From: Leptasterias polaris
Taxonomy: Eukaryota; Echinodermata; Asteroidea; Forcipulatida; Asteriidae
Direction: 5' to 3'
NCBI GenBank assembly: GCA_037783415.1
Contig: JAZGTN010000095.1
Location: 372,001 to 436,000, forward strand
DNA: 64,000 bases
Of the stretch, positions 34,499 through 46,077 are shown piece by piece; position 1 is the stretch's first letter; each line of letters starts with the position of its first letter. The position numbers and the translations under genes were made by a program. The notes beneath the pieces are model-generated. The model was given only the letters and a program-made list of their open reading frames with translations. It made no database searches and was not told where the DNA came from.

Positions 34499-37400
34499 AT
34501 GGATGTACTGCCACCTCCGAGCGCACTTGAACTTACTGGTAATGTTGCAGAAAACTGGAAGAGATTTAAACAACGTTTCCAGTTGTACATAAGTGCCATT
34601 GGTGTATCAAAGAAAGTTGACAATGACAATCAACTAACATCAATCCTACTGCATGTTATTGGTGAGCCAGCCCTTGATGTGTACAATACATTCAAATGGG
34701 ATGAGGAGGGCGACACAGAAGGGGACAATATGCGATTGGCAAAGGTAATGGCCAAATTGGAGAAGTACTGTACCCCGAAAACCAACTTGACACTGGAGAG
34801 ATTTCACTTCAACAACTGTTGCCAGCAACCAGGTGAGGGAATAGATGCATACCTCACTAGACTTAAAAAACACAGTAAAAAGTGTGAATTTGGCACACTA
34901 CAAGATTCACTGGTCAAGGATAGACTAGTATGTGGCATTGTTGATAATGTGACCAGAGAACGCCTTCTTCGAGGTGAAGACTTAAATCTCGACAAAGCAG
35001 TCAAAATTTGCAAGGCTGCTGAGTTAGTGAAAGAGCGTTCCAAAGAGCTACAGTCCGCAGCACCGACAGTCAATGCTGTGCAGAAAAAATCGGCGAAAAC
35101 AAAAAAGCCATGGAATACACCTAATGACCAGACAAGTCAAAGGAAACAACAAACTGGTGATAAACATCACTGCAGACGCTGTGATAACTGGCATGTTTCT
35201 GGAAAATGCCCAGCGTATGGTGAAATTTGTGCGTACTGTAAAGGCAAAAATCACTTTGCCAAGTGTTGCTTCAAGAAAAGTGGACAACGCCAAGTACACA
35301 CAGTAGACCAGGAGGACGAGGAGGACACAAGTGATTTTGTTTTGGACACTGTCACGGTAGACTCAGTAAACACACAAACAGATGACTGGGTCTATCCCCT
35401 CATAGTGAATGGAACAACCATACCCATCAAATTAGACACAGGTGCGCAAGTGAACATTTTGCCAGAGTCTGACTACAATCGGCTGCAAAATAAGCCACAG
35501 CTAAGACAGGCCACAGAAACACTGAAAGCCTACAATCAAAGTCAGATCAAAGTCAAAGGCAAATGTGTTGTCACTGTAGACCATAACGCACGCAAACACA
35601 AACTGCTGGTCTTTGTGGTCCCTGGAAACAAACAAGCATTGTTAGGCAGACAAGCTTGTGAACGGTTGGGTCTCGTCAAATTAGCCTGTGCTGTCACAAA
35701 AACGGGCCACAGCAAAGACGGCAATGATAACTATGCAAACCTACTGCATGACTACCACGATGTTTTTGATGGACTCGGTTGTTTACCGGGCATGCACACA
35801 ATCATCGTTGATCAGACAGCAACGCCAGTGGTGCATGCCTGCCGCAAAGTACCATTTGCACTCCATAACGGCCTAAAGAAAGAACTTGAACGTATGGAAC
35901 GTCTTAGTGTTATCACCAGAGTAGAAGAGCCTACTGACTGGGTGAATTCCTTAGTCGTCGTAAAGAAAAAAAATGGCGACATCCGCGTGTGTATGGATCC
36001 TCGAGACTTAAATCGTGCTATTAAACGAGAGCACTACAAAATGCCCACACGAGAAGAGATCATGTCACAGTTCGCGGGTGCAAAATACTACTCTAAGCTG
36101 GACGCCTCGCAAGGATTTTGGCAGCTTCAGCTAGACGAAGAAAGTAGCCACTTGTGTACATTTAACACGCCATTCGGTAGGTATAGATATCTGAGACTAC
36201 CGTTTGGCATATCGTCAGCACCAGAGGTTTACCATAAAACTATACACCAGATCTTCGAATCAATCGACGGTGTCAGTACCATTGCTGACGACATCATCAT
36301 CTATGGCGCGACCAGAGAGGCTCATGATAACAGCCTACAGAAAACACTGGAAATAGCACGCCAAGTGAACCTCAAGATGAACAGAGACAAATGTGAGATT
36401 GGCGTCACACAACTCACTTTTATTGGTGATCTGGTAACAGCGGAAGGTGTCAAACCAGACCCACAAAAGGTCACAGCAATAAACAACATGCTCAAACCAG
36501 AAAGCAAGCAAGAACTACAGCGCTTTTGGGGCATGGTTACGTATTTGGCCAAGTGGATAGCGGGATTTTCACAACAATCAGCCCCGCTACGAGCCCTACT
36601 CAAAGAAGACAATGAATGGCAATGGGGTCCAGAACAAGACAGGTCATGGAGTGACTTGAAAAATGCAATTTCTACCGAGCCTGTACTGCAGTACTATGAC
36701 CCCAATTGCCCAATACGCCTATCATCCGACGCTAGTAAGGACGGCCTTGGTGCAGTTCTTTTGCAACTCCATGACAACAAATGGACACCTGTGGCCTATG
36801 CGTCGAGAGCCATGACTAGTGCGGAGACTCGTTATGCGCAGATAGAGAAGGAGCTCATTGGAATTGTATTCGCATGTGAGCGCTTTCATCAGTTCATTTA
36901 TGGAGCTACAGTAGAGGCTGAGACAGACCATAAGCCTCTTATCAGTCTGTTTAAGAAACCACTGACTGATTGCCCACTCAGAGTACAAAGACTACTGCTC
37001 AGGGTACAGAAGTACGACTTACATGTATTCTACACCCCTGGGAAAACAACTGGTCGTCGCTGATATCCTTTCCCGTGCACCAGACTGTAACGCTGACAAA
37101 GGGGAAGCTGCGCGAGTGCAATATCTTGATGATGTTGTGGAAGCATTCGTTGATATGATCATTGAGACAATGCCTGTGTCTGACAACAGATTTAATCAGA
37201 TACGTGATGCTACTAAAGCTGACGACCAACTGACCAACCTGAAGCGCATTATAATACAGGGTTGGCCAGAGGAACGACACCAATGTCCGAGTGACGTTCG
37301 CCCCTTCTGGAATAATCGAGCCGAGCTATCAGTGGCCGAGGATGTGATTTTCAAGGGTACTAGAATTGTAATCCCTCGCATGCTTCGTAAGGATGTGTTG

Positions 37401-38476
37401 CTCAAGATTCACGAAGGTCACATGGGAATAGAGAAATGCCGCCGTCGTGCGCGTGATACTGTCTACTGGCCCGGCATGAATGCCGAAATCAGTAATATGG
37501 TTAGCCAATGTGACGCGTGCCAAAAGCATCAACCAAGCCAACCTGTGGAACCACTCAATCCACATGAGATACCAGTCAGAGCTTGGCAACGAGTTGGAGC
37601 AGATATCGGTACCAATGGAGGAAAAGATTACTTGATAGTCTGTGATTATTACTCAGGATATCCAGAGGTGGTAACCCTAACCACCACCACGAGCAAAGCT
37701 GTGATCAACGCGATCAAATCCATGTTTGCGCGACACGGCGTGCCTGATGTGGTCATATCAGACAATGGCCCACAGTTTGGAAGCAAAGAATTCGCAGACT
37801 TCGCGAAAGATTGGGGATTTGAACATCATACCTCAAGCCCGCACTACCCTCGATCTAATGGATTAGCAGAGAGTGCTGTGAAAACTGTAAAGCAAATGAT
37901 CAAGAAGTGTCAGGAAACAAAGCAGGATTTTCACAAAGCCCTGTTAGCCTATCGCTCAACACCACTTCAAAATGGACTGTCCCCAAGTCAAATGCTAATG
38001 AATAGGCGCGTTAAAACAACACTGCCTGTTCACCCACAACGCTTGGAACCAGAGGTACAACAAGGTGTGGTCTCCGACAAGATCCAGAGTAGACTTCAAC
38101 AGAAACAACTGCATGATCGCAAAGCACATTCTCTGGAACCGCTTAACCCGCAGGATCGAGTCAGGGTGCAAGACTACCGCACAGGTCTATGGACAGTGAG
38201 AGCCACTGTTCTCTGCAAAGTGGCACCCCGATCCTATGAAATCGAGGCTGAAGGTGGTGGGATCCTACGTCGCAACAGGACACTGTTCCTAAGCAGACAT
38301 TTGTTGATCCTAAACTGCTGGAGGAGGAACTGACACTTCAGCTTGCCAAGGAACATCCTGAACAAACTGAGACACAACAGGATATTGCCACTCCTGTTGG
38401 GTCACCGCATGAACAGATTTTTAGGAGATCCTCGCGCACCATCAGACGCCCAAAGCGTTTGATTGAGACACTTTAA
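34499..38476 (+). pseudogene. Gag-Pol polyprotein with two frameshifts
   Basis: Gag and Pol lie in one frame. The Gag part ends in CCHC-type zinc knuckles (CRRCDNWHVSGKC, then CAYCKGKNHFAKC). The aspartic protease has LDTGAQVNILP. RT has LPFGISSAPEVY and the catalytic box IADDII. RNase H begins LSSDASKDGLGAVL. At 37043-37046 an AAAA run shifts the frame, ending the first 854-codon frame. The rest continues at 37023-38333 with the integrase HHCC zinc finger (HEGHMGIEKC to CDACQKH) and core (ISDNGPQFGSKEF, then RSNGLAESAVK). A second shift near 38270-38282 moves the Arg-rich tail into a third frame, ending at 38476. Apart from these two single-base lesions all domains look complete. Confidence 0.9.
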
Positions 38477-38662
38477 CTCTGTTGACATTTAAGCATAATG
38501 TTGTGTTACTATGTTATCGTGTTAAACATATATGCGTCATCATTTAAACTCTGGATATATGCATGAGCCAAAAATAAGTGTTTGGTTTAAGTTGACCTTG
38601 CCATATCAGTTGTTTGAAAAGTTTGTTGCCCTTGTTAGAAAGTTCAATCTCAAGAGGGAAGA

Positions 38663-38839
38663 TGTTGTGATAATACTTACATAGGACTGGTACAAGTCTA
38701 CACTTCATGTTTATTCATATGTAACCCAGGACACATATATAGCTATTGTATGTCTCACAACCAACGTTCTGAAGTTGCTAATAAATCACTGTGTTTCAAC
38801 TTATAACATCAAGTCTCCAACCTTGTAACTATTACAACA
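38663..38839 (+). repeat. 3' LTR of the gypsy element
   Basis: I see no base difference from the 5' LTR. Preceded by the purine tract and followed by the ACATG target duplication. Confidence 0.92.
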
Positions 38840-38924
38840 ACATGCCGCAGTCAAAGGGTTCCAGATGGTTCCAGAAGGACCATTCTGAATAACAATTTTT
38901 TTACAGTTATATATATATATATGG

Positions 38925-39429
38925 TTGCATTCCGCCGCCCTAAAAACCTAGGAGACATCCTAGACTCAGGGCCAGACTTCCCCCAGGTACGGGCCAAACA
39001 CCACCCTCAACAGAAATACAGGGTTGTCACAAAAATAATGTGCACGCTCCAATTAGAACTTGGCTCTACATCAAGCCCGCACTACGAGTGAAGAGTCAAA
39101 GCACAGGCTCTTCTTACAATATCAAGACTGATTCCCAATGTAGCACACCTAATGTAGTCTATGTTATATCCTGTAAGAGATGTGGACTACAATGTGTGGG
39201 AGAGACTAAGACCAAACTCAGCCTTCGCTTTGCTAACCATGTCTCTTCCATAAAGACCAAAAAACCGTACCCCGTCTCCATCCACTTCAACAGCCCTAAT
39301 CACAGCGTCAAGGATGTTGAACTTCTGGTGATTGAGGCTTGCAGTGGTGATATGACACACACCGCAAGCTCCGAGGATCGCACTGGATTCACCAACTTAA
39401 GACAGTCCAACCCTTTGGACTTAACATAA
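38925..39429 (+). pseudogene. Penelope GIY-YIG endonuclease fragment
   Basis: After a frameshift near 39035, the frame 39040-39429 encodes the nuclease: VVYVISCKRCGLQCVGETK, where CVGET replaces the usual YIGET so the second catalytic tyrosine is lost. The conserved FNSPNHSVKD block follows. The usual C-terminal GLNIN appears only in another frame just before the stop, so a second frameshift is present. It is unrelated in sequence detail to the element at 27931-31057, so at least two Penelope families are present. Confidence 0.75.
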
Positions 39430-40065
39430 ACACTGGTGTTTCCCATCACCCCCTTTCACTTCTGCTTGCTTATTTTGTTGATATAATATAAATACATTCA
39501 CTGTAAACAACCTGTTCTCTCCACTGGTTTATTTTTTACTCTTCTTTCTCTCAACAAATTGTTTAAAATCAACCCACTAATAACCTATTCCTTTTGCAGA
39601 GTATTTAATATCCAGCTCTCTCCGCAGGTTTCTCTTGCCTACTTTTAATTTCTTACACTGGTTATATTCTTCTATAATTACATTCCTAGTCACATAATTT
39701 TCTTGTTGTTTACTTGAGAGAGTTAAAACTCTCTCCACTAGTTATTTTGTCTTGCTCCCTATTGTGGGTTGCATTACCTTGATGCAACTTGCCCTGTAAT
39801 CCATGCTTCCCGCATTGTTATACCCAGAATGCAGTTACCTCCTTCATGGTCCAGTAATCCACCCTTTTCACACTGACCATCCTTTGTCCTCACTACTTTA
39901 CTCTGATTGGTTCTTAGCCAACCCATTGTCTGTAAATTAATAACTTTGATTGGCTATAATCTTCCCGCTTTTTTCTGGATACCTTCCCCTAATCCTTTGC
40001 TCCCCTTTTTGCTATAAATGGATTTTATTATGTTTTTGTTTGTACTTTTTTCCTTCCTCCATGCT

Positions 40066-40100
40066 CTGACGAAGGTCCAGTTTGGATCGAAAGCTACGGC
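40066..40100 (+). ncRNA. Hammerhead-like ribozyme motif
   Basis: CTGACGA (40066-40072), a GGTCC/GGATC stem with loop AGTTT, then GAAA (40089-40092): the conserved hammerhead core order with an intact CUGANGA. It lies 3' of a Penelope nuclease, where such ribozymes are known. Confidence 0.55.
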
Positions 40101-40348
40101 CATCTCCCCTACAAATTTTAATTTTTTTTTTAACGAAATGCTTTTGACTCTTAACTCAAATTTTCAAATTAATATTTGACTGGCTGTTTGATATCTTTCT
40201 GTACACTGAAGAACAAAGTACGTCCTTATTAAGCAGATCTGCTACACCACCCAGCTCAGGACATTTCAATGGCTTTTGCAGGCTTAGAGCTAGTTACAGA
40301 TTTGAAGGACCACGGCATACAATCACAAATGCAACTTTATCTCATTTG

Positions 40349-40660
40349 GCGTGTCGTGGTCGAGCGGTCAACTTACTGAACTCAAGCTCTGGTGTTTCTG
40401 ACCAGCAGTGTGTGTTGGTTCGAGTCCCGGTCTTGTGTCCTTTTAAACGAAGACACTTAACCATTCCTCGTCCTTCACACATGGAAAACTAGCGCGCATC
40501 TGCTCCGCGATCACCCACACTGCCCAATTTACACACGAAGTGCTCACGAAATAGCGCCATCCACGATTTATTTTCATTCCCTTCGGCTGGTAGATCAGGT
40601 TTCCCAACACCTTCGCCCCATGTTTTAATAACGACAGTGTCTGCTTCAAAATGAGACTAA
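40349..40660 (+). mobile_element. tRNA-derived SINE (Leu/Ser-like head)
   Basis: A-box TGGTCGAGCGG and B-box GGTTCGAGTCC are 62 bp apart, the spacing of a class II tRNA with a long variable arm. A GTGTCCTTTTAAACGAAGACAC hairpin follows. The 3' limit is not determined. Confidence 0.5.
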
Positions 40661-41089
40661 ATTTAACTCTTTCCTTTAATGGGATAGTATAGGCCCGCGT
40701 TTTTTGAAGGAAAAACTAAAAATTTTGCTGAAATTGCAAGTTTCTATGATGATTGAGCACAGTTTCCACCACTTCTACGAGACTCACCGCACTAAATTCA
40801 ACAGCAAATTCGCTGACGGGGTTTTTCTAAACACCTTCGGACGGAATATTAAACTACAAGAAATAGCCTTTCTGTTGATATAAGACATGACACGATTGGT
40901 TGAGAGGAAAGATCCGCGTTTTTTGGTCCAATCATATGTAAGTTTTCTCAGAAACTGGCCGACCGGATGATGAGGTCATACAAATCGATCAGCTGGTAGA
41001 CTTGGTTCCAAGTCTGTGCTCGTGGTTTTTAGTCTACCTACGAAAGCCCAATCGTGCCACTGAAGTATATATTATCAGCGGGAACTAAT

Positions 41090-41190
41090 CCGTTATAACG
41101 AATTAATAATCCGTTATAACGAATTAATAATCCGTTATAACGAATTAATCATCCGTTATAACGAATTAATAATCCGTTATAACGAATTAA
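41090..41190 (+). repeat. 21-bp tandem repeat, left arm
   Basis: Five copies of AATCCGTTATAACGAATTAAT. The motif GTTATAAC is itself palindromic. Confidence 0.9.
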
Positions 41191-44100
41191 TTATTATTAT
41201 TATTATTTCTGGTTTATTAAAACACAATGCATTAGTAGCCCAAGGGCTAAATTGCTACATTGTTTACACACAAAAAAACACGGAGCTGAACAAAAAAACA
41301 AAAAGAATTAACCAATTGCATTAACCAATAACATTAACCAATAACATTAATTATTAACCAATTAAACAATTAAACATGTTGATAGAAAAACTACATTTGA
41401 TTTAAAATACTAACAAAATAGGGTATAGGACTATTTTTGTATCTATTTGTATTGCACTTGATTACGGAAAGATTGTTTAAGTTTCTTAATTGGTATTGCA
41501 CACTAGAACTTCTTGGCTGGGGTAACCACTGGCGGAACATGTCGGAACATTTTAATTTGGTGGCAAAGTCAACACAAAGATCTTTTCTACGATCATGGAG
41601 AGAAATCAAATTGCATTTTAAAAGGGCATATTCGTAATCCAAATAACCCAGGCCTAAGATAATTTTAAGGGCACGCTTTTGAATACTTTCCAATTTGTTG
41701 TTCTGTGCACTAGTTAAACCCGCATTCCAAACAGGCGTTGCATATTCCGTCAGTGGTCGAATATACCCCTTATAAACTGTTAATAAGTCGGGAAGTGATA
41801 AGTGGAATTTTTTTAACAGTTTGAGCATGTAAATCTTATTGCTAGCTTTGCGGTAAATGTGGTCGACATGTTTGTCCCACTTGAGATCAGAACTAATGAA
41901 AACACCGAGAATTTTTACACAATCGACAATATGGAGATCAGTAGACGAAATTTGCAGAGCAGGGAATTGAGGAATATTTTTCATAAAGCATACAGTCATG
42001 CTAGCACATTTATCTGGGTTGACTTTCATATTATTTTGTACAGCCCAATGACTAAATTGATTCAAAACAGATTGAATAGTATGTGGGTCATTACCTCTAC
42101 TGTTCTCCACAATAGTCATGTCGTCGACATATTTAAGTCTAAGTAATCGACTGGGAGTGTCATCTAATTTTCCAGAACAAACCGCACCGTTAAATTTAGC
42201 AAGAAAACCCAACGGTCCAAATTTAGTGCCCTGCGGTAGTCCACCTTTAAGTACTTTAAAATTAGACAACAGATGTTTGTATCTGACACATTGTGATCTC
42301 TCAGTCAAAAAATTACAGACCCAAGGGATAACTGACTGGCGTGTACCCAGATGAAGCAAATCACGAATAACAATGTTATGATCAATGAGATCGAAAGCCT
42401 TGCTAAAATCTGTAACAACCAACGAACTATGGCTTTTCGGAAGGTCGGCATGGGCACATAAATTATCAACCAGTTTAACTAAATAATGAGATGTTGACAC
42501 ACCCTTTCTATTGCCGAACTGATTTGGATCCAAGTTCTCTTGAATATCTGAAATAATCCACTGAGCAACGAAATGCTCGGCTACTTTGGCAAAATGATCG
42601 GTTAAGGAAATTGGGCGGAGCTTATTCAAAGTAGGCGGGGAACTTTTCGGTAAAGGAATGACAATAGCCCTTTTCCACTCATTTGGAACAACACCTTCAC
42701 AGTATGATGAATTAAAAATATGTGAAAGTGGTTTGCTTAATTCATACGCAAATTCACTGATAATAGGCGCTGGGATTCCATCCGGACCACCTGCTTTCCT
42801 GCAACTGATCTTTTTGAGTTGAAAAAATACCTCCCATTCTTGAACACTTGGACATGGTTTGGGAGAAGGGAGATATGCTGGAAGTGATGATAAGTCTAGA
42901 GGGCTAAGATCATTACCAATCGATATAAAATGCTCATTGATGCAGTTCGCAATATCCCGATCATTATCACAATTAATTCCAGATGGTAGGATAATTGTAG
43001 GATTAGAAGTGTTGCCTGAAGTCATCAATTTTATGGAACGATACCACCCAGCAGGATTTGAATTTTTTAGTTTTTGAATACGACTGTGATAATAATCCCT
43101 TTTAGCAGAATCAACCATACGAATGATCTTATTCCGAACAGATTTCCATCTAGGATTACCATCAAAAAATAAAGTCTGCCTCGTTTTAATTAAAGCCTTA
43201 ATTTCTGCTGTCATCCAGGGTTTATCCTTAATATGTAACTTAATTGATTTGGTTGGAAAAAACTCACTAATGGCTTTATTCAAAATATCATAAAAAACAC
43301 TGCATTTGTTCTGAGTGTCTGGAGCACTGTAAATATCTGACCAATCGAACTGTGTGATCCATTGACCAAAATAACGGATTGAAGACTGTTTTATTGGTCT
43401 ATTAGTTTTGATACAAATCTCGTTGCGTTGAATAAGATTAGCTTTCGGACACCAAATAATTGTATTATGATCACTTCGTTGAAGAGGCGCCATAATAACA
43501 GGAGGTTGATACTGCAATGAGACATTTGTTATTATCTTGTCCAAAATTGCTGAACCCCTAGTAGGGCAGTCTACCACCTGAATAAATTTACCAGTAGTGA
43601 GTAGACTTATATCAAGACGATTCAAATCACCAGCAATTACAACTCCAGCATCAGGATAGCTTGTAGTAATTTTGTCAATTGATTCTAATAAATGACAGAT
43701 TAGCAAATCCGCATTAGGATCATTAGGCGGAGAATAAACAGCACAATAATATAAACTGGTAATCGACCGTGGTAACAATGAAGGTCTCATTTTAACCCAA
43801 ACTACTTCCAGTTGTTGAGGAATAACTATATCATACTTTACTGCATGAAATAAGTCATTAATATTATAATGCTACCCCACCACCACAGCGATTAGTCCTC
43901 TCTTTAGAAAAAAGAGAAAATCCTTCGATGGTAATCTGTTCAATGGGCGTGTCCTGCTTAAACCATGTTTCGGTAACACATGCAATCTGAATGCGATGAT
44001 CATACAGGAATGATCTAAATTCATCAAATTTGTTGATTAAAGAGCGAGGGTTACATAACATCAGACGTGGCATACACAGTTTCCGTGGTGTTTGAAGTTG

Positions 44101-45136
44101 GATCCTGGGAATGGTGACAAGGTTGGATAAGTTCACACCACTTTTTCTAATGTTGGTATTGTTGGAACCAGAATTAACTTGTTGACTCTTCCAAGCTTGA
44201 TAGATGTCGTATTCATAATTGCGTAAGTTTCTGTTGGATATGAGGACTGGTAATGGTATGGAGTGATTTGAGTTGTTTTTCCTACCTCCTCGTTTGCCCC
44301 TGTATCGTCGCGATAAGCCGTTCATCTTAACTTGGTGTAGTACCTCAACCCTAGGACGTCCAGCTAGACCACGTAGACTAAGCAGTAGTTGCCGAGAGTA
44401 TACTTGTCTTCCCATAACATGACTGATTGGCACAGTTAGTTGACTATTGTTGACAGCAGATGATTTAGGCTCACAGTCACATAGTATTTGATCGTGAAAA
44501 CATGAAGTAGAAGATGTATCACTACTTGGACCAGGATTTGATGAAATGTCCATATAGACAGTAATGTCTGTGGGTGGGTCATGGCCAGACACACAAAGGC
44601 TGGTATATCCATGTTTCGTCCATTTCATTAGTGATGTGCTGGAATGCTTGAAGCCTGTATAGGACACAGGTGAATCACAACTGGTCGGATGGTCGGAACA
44701 ATAAAAATGGCCGATTGGAATAATGTGTTTCCCCGGTGCAAAATCTGATTCAGGGGTGTTGTTAAAATATCTACAACAGTTATGTCCATCGATTTACATG
44801 TAGGCTGGCAAGAGAGCAGTAAGAGCCCGAGACACATTAACAATCGTGGTAAACTCCTGCTGGTTGTAACTCCAGTGGCAGCCATGTTTTGTACACTTTG
44901 TATTACATTCACAAAAGTTCACAGTACTCACACAAAAATTCCCTTGAAAACGTAGTTTCCATCATCGAAGACACAAAATAGACACCAAAAACGTAACATT
45001 AATCACTGGTCAACCCACGGCAATCAAATACGATTTTGGATGGCAAATTACAGTTGATAAAAAAACCGGATTAAACGTAAAAGATAACAGGCAAGGTAAA
45101 AACACAGGCAGCTTGACAAACAGCGCCCTCTGTCCA
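41191..45136 (-). mobile_element. APE-type LINE inserted in the foldback arm
   Basis: The 3' end carries an (AAT)n tail (plus-strand ATTATTATT at 41188-41207). Coding runs on the minus strand from about 44912 to 41391. It sits inside the 21-bp repeat array, so its target duplication cannot be distinguished from repeat sequence. Confidence 0.75.
41391..44912 (-). pseudogene. LINE ORF2: endonuclease and reverse transcriptase, frameshifted
   Basis: Three frames in series. 44912-44628 is a short hydrophobic leader (LLMCLGLLLLSC). 44667-43864 contains a DISSNPGP motif resembling a 2A-type peptide, and the start of the endonuclease (CVTETWF, CGGGVAL). After a 1-2-base shift near 43865, a 799-codon frame (43790-41391) holds the rest of the endonuclease (GDLNRLD, SDHNTI) and the RT (LRPISLTDHFAK, FSKAFDLIDH, LPQGTKFGPLGF, catalytic YVDDM), then a C-terminal LTSAQNNKLESIQKRA block. 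CR1/Jockey-group features, but the exact clade is not determined. Frameshifts make this copy inactive as it stands. Confidence 0.85.
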
Positions 45137-45570
45137 TTAATAATCCGTTATAACGAATTAATAATCCGTTATAACGAATTACTAATTCGTTTAAACGGAT
45201 TACTAATTCGTTAAAACAAATTAACAATCGGCTCACCTCCACGGTGCGACTGAACGGCCGAGTCCGAATTGATGATTTCGTATATGGCAGGAACGCCGAA
45301 AAGTTCCATAACTCATCGTTGTTGTAGTCAACGGCTATCCGCATCCGAAATCATCAGTTCGCACTCGGCTGTTCAGTCGCATCATGGAGGTGGGCCAATT
45401 GTTAATTCGTTTTAACGGATTACTAATTCGTTTTAACGAATTATTAATTCGTTTTAACGGATTATTAATTCGTTTTAACGGATTATTAATTCGTTTTAAC
45501 GGATTATTAATTCGTTATAACGGATTATTAATTCGTTATAACGGATTATTAATTCGTTATAACGGATTAT
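45137..45570. repeat. 21-bp tandem repeats and central inverted block
   Basis: Left-arm remnant (45137-45225), inner palindrome with CACCTCCA/TGGAGGTG and CGACTGAAC/GTTCAGTCG stems, then about nine 21-bp repeats of the right arm (ATTCGTTTTAACGGATT and ATTCGTTATAACGGATT). Confidence 0.88.
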
Positions 45571-45574
45571 TAAT

Positions 45575-45737
45575 TCGCGGGGGAAATTTTGTGTGGCTGA
45601 TGCAGAGAAATAACCGCGATCTCAGACTTGAAATCAAGTCTAATCAGCTGGTAGCGTGCGTTCTGAACTTTGCTTTGGTACAGCACACGTCGTTGCGTTA
45701 GAATTTCATCGTTATAGGCGTTTCTACACATGTTTAT
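45575..45737 (+). repeat. 163-bp direct repeat, inner copy
   Basis: Begins GGGGGAAATTTTGTGTGG and ends CACATGTTTATAC. Matches 45915-46077, which lies outside the foldback element. Confidence 0.9.
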
Positions 45738-45914
45738 ACATATAACGGATTACTAATTCGTTATAACGGATTAGTTCCCGCTGATATTATATACTTCAGT
45801 GGCACGATTGGGCTTTCGTATCTACCTGATAGCCAATACATAATTGCCTGAAATAGCGCCCTCTTGTGGATTAACCTCCGTCTTTAACCTGAGACCGCGT
45901 GATAGCCATTCTGC

Positions 45915-46077
45915 GGGGGAAATTTTGTGTGGCTGATGCAGAGAAATAACCGCGATCTCAGACTTGAAATCAAGTCTAATCAGCTGGTAGCGTGCGTTCT
46001 GAACTTTGCTTTGGTACAGCACACGTCGTTGCGTTAGAATTTCATCGTTATAGGCGTTTCTACACATGTTTATACAA
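45915..46077 (+). repeat. 163-bp direct repeat, outer copy
   Basis: Reads the same as 45575-45737 but lies about 95 bp beyond the foldback end and its TSD. Confidence 0.9.

Larger units (their letters stand above)
34064..38839 (+). mobile_element. Ty3/gypsy LTR retrotransposon (SURL/Mag-like), recent insertion
   Basis: Two 177-bp LTRs (34064-34240 and 38663-38839) beginning TGTTGTGATA and ending TATTACAACA that read as identical. A 5-bp target duplication ACATG flanks them (34059-34063 and 38840-38844). The primer-binding site TGGTGTCAGAAGT directly follows the 5' LTR and fits the tRNA-Leu 3' end. A polypurine tract AAGAGGGAAGA abuts the 3' LTR. Identical LTRs mean a young insertion, here in the intron upstream of gene B's coding exon and in the opposite orientation. 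Confidence 0.95.
38921..40140 (+). mobile_element. Penelope-like element 2, 5'-truncated
   Basis: Begins in the linker after RT (VAFRRPKNLGDIL, a conserved Penelope block), contains the GIY-YIG nuclease, and runs to a hammerhead-like motif at 40066-40100. RT is absent. The 3' limit is approximate. Confidence 0.7.
41039..45820. mobile_element. 4.8-kb foldback element with 6-bp TSD
   Basis: The outer ends are inverted copies (TACGAAAGCCCAATCGTGCC and its complement) followed inward by arms of 21-bp tandem subrepeats (AATAATCCGTTATAACGAATT) and an inner inverted block (45228-45285 against 45338-45395) around a loop of about 50 bp. The direct repeat TCTACC flanks it at 41033-41038 and 45821-45826. 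Long inverted repeats built from tandem subrepeats are the signature of foldback/TU-type elements. A LINE is inserted in the left arm (41191-45136). Confidence 0.8.

Noticed and set aside
39040..39429. GIY-YIG frame as a host repair nuclease (SLX1-like)
   Set aside because: The VAFRRPKNL linker upstream, frameshifts and the 3' hammerhead-like motif place it in a Penelope element.
40443..40649. Minus-strand 68-codon frame
   Set aside because: It overlaps a tRNA-derived SINE and has no recognisable domain.
45384..45701. Plus-strand frame with repeated RFNGLLI
   Set aside because: Translation of the 21-bp foldback subrepeat, with no independent evidence of coding.
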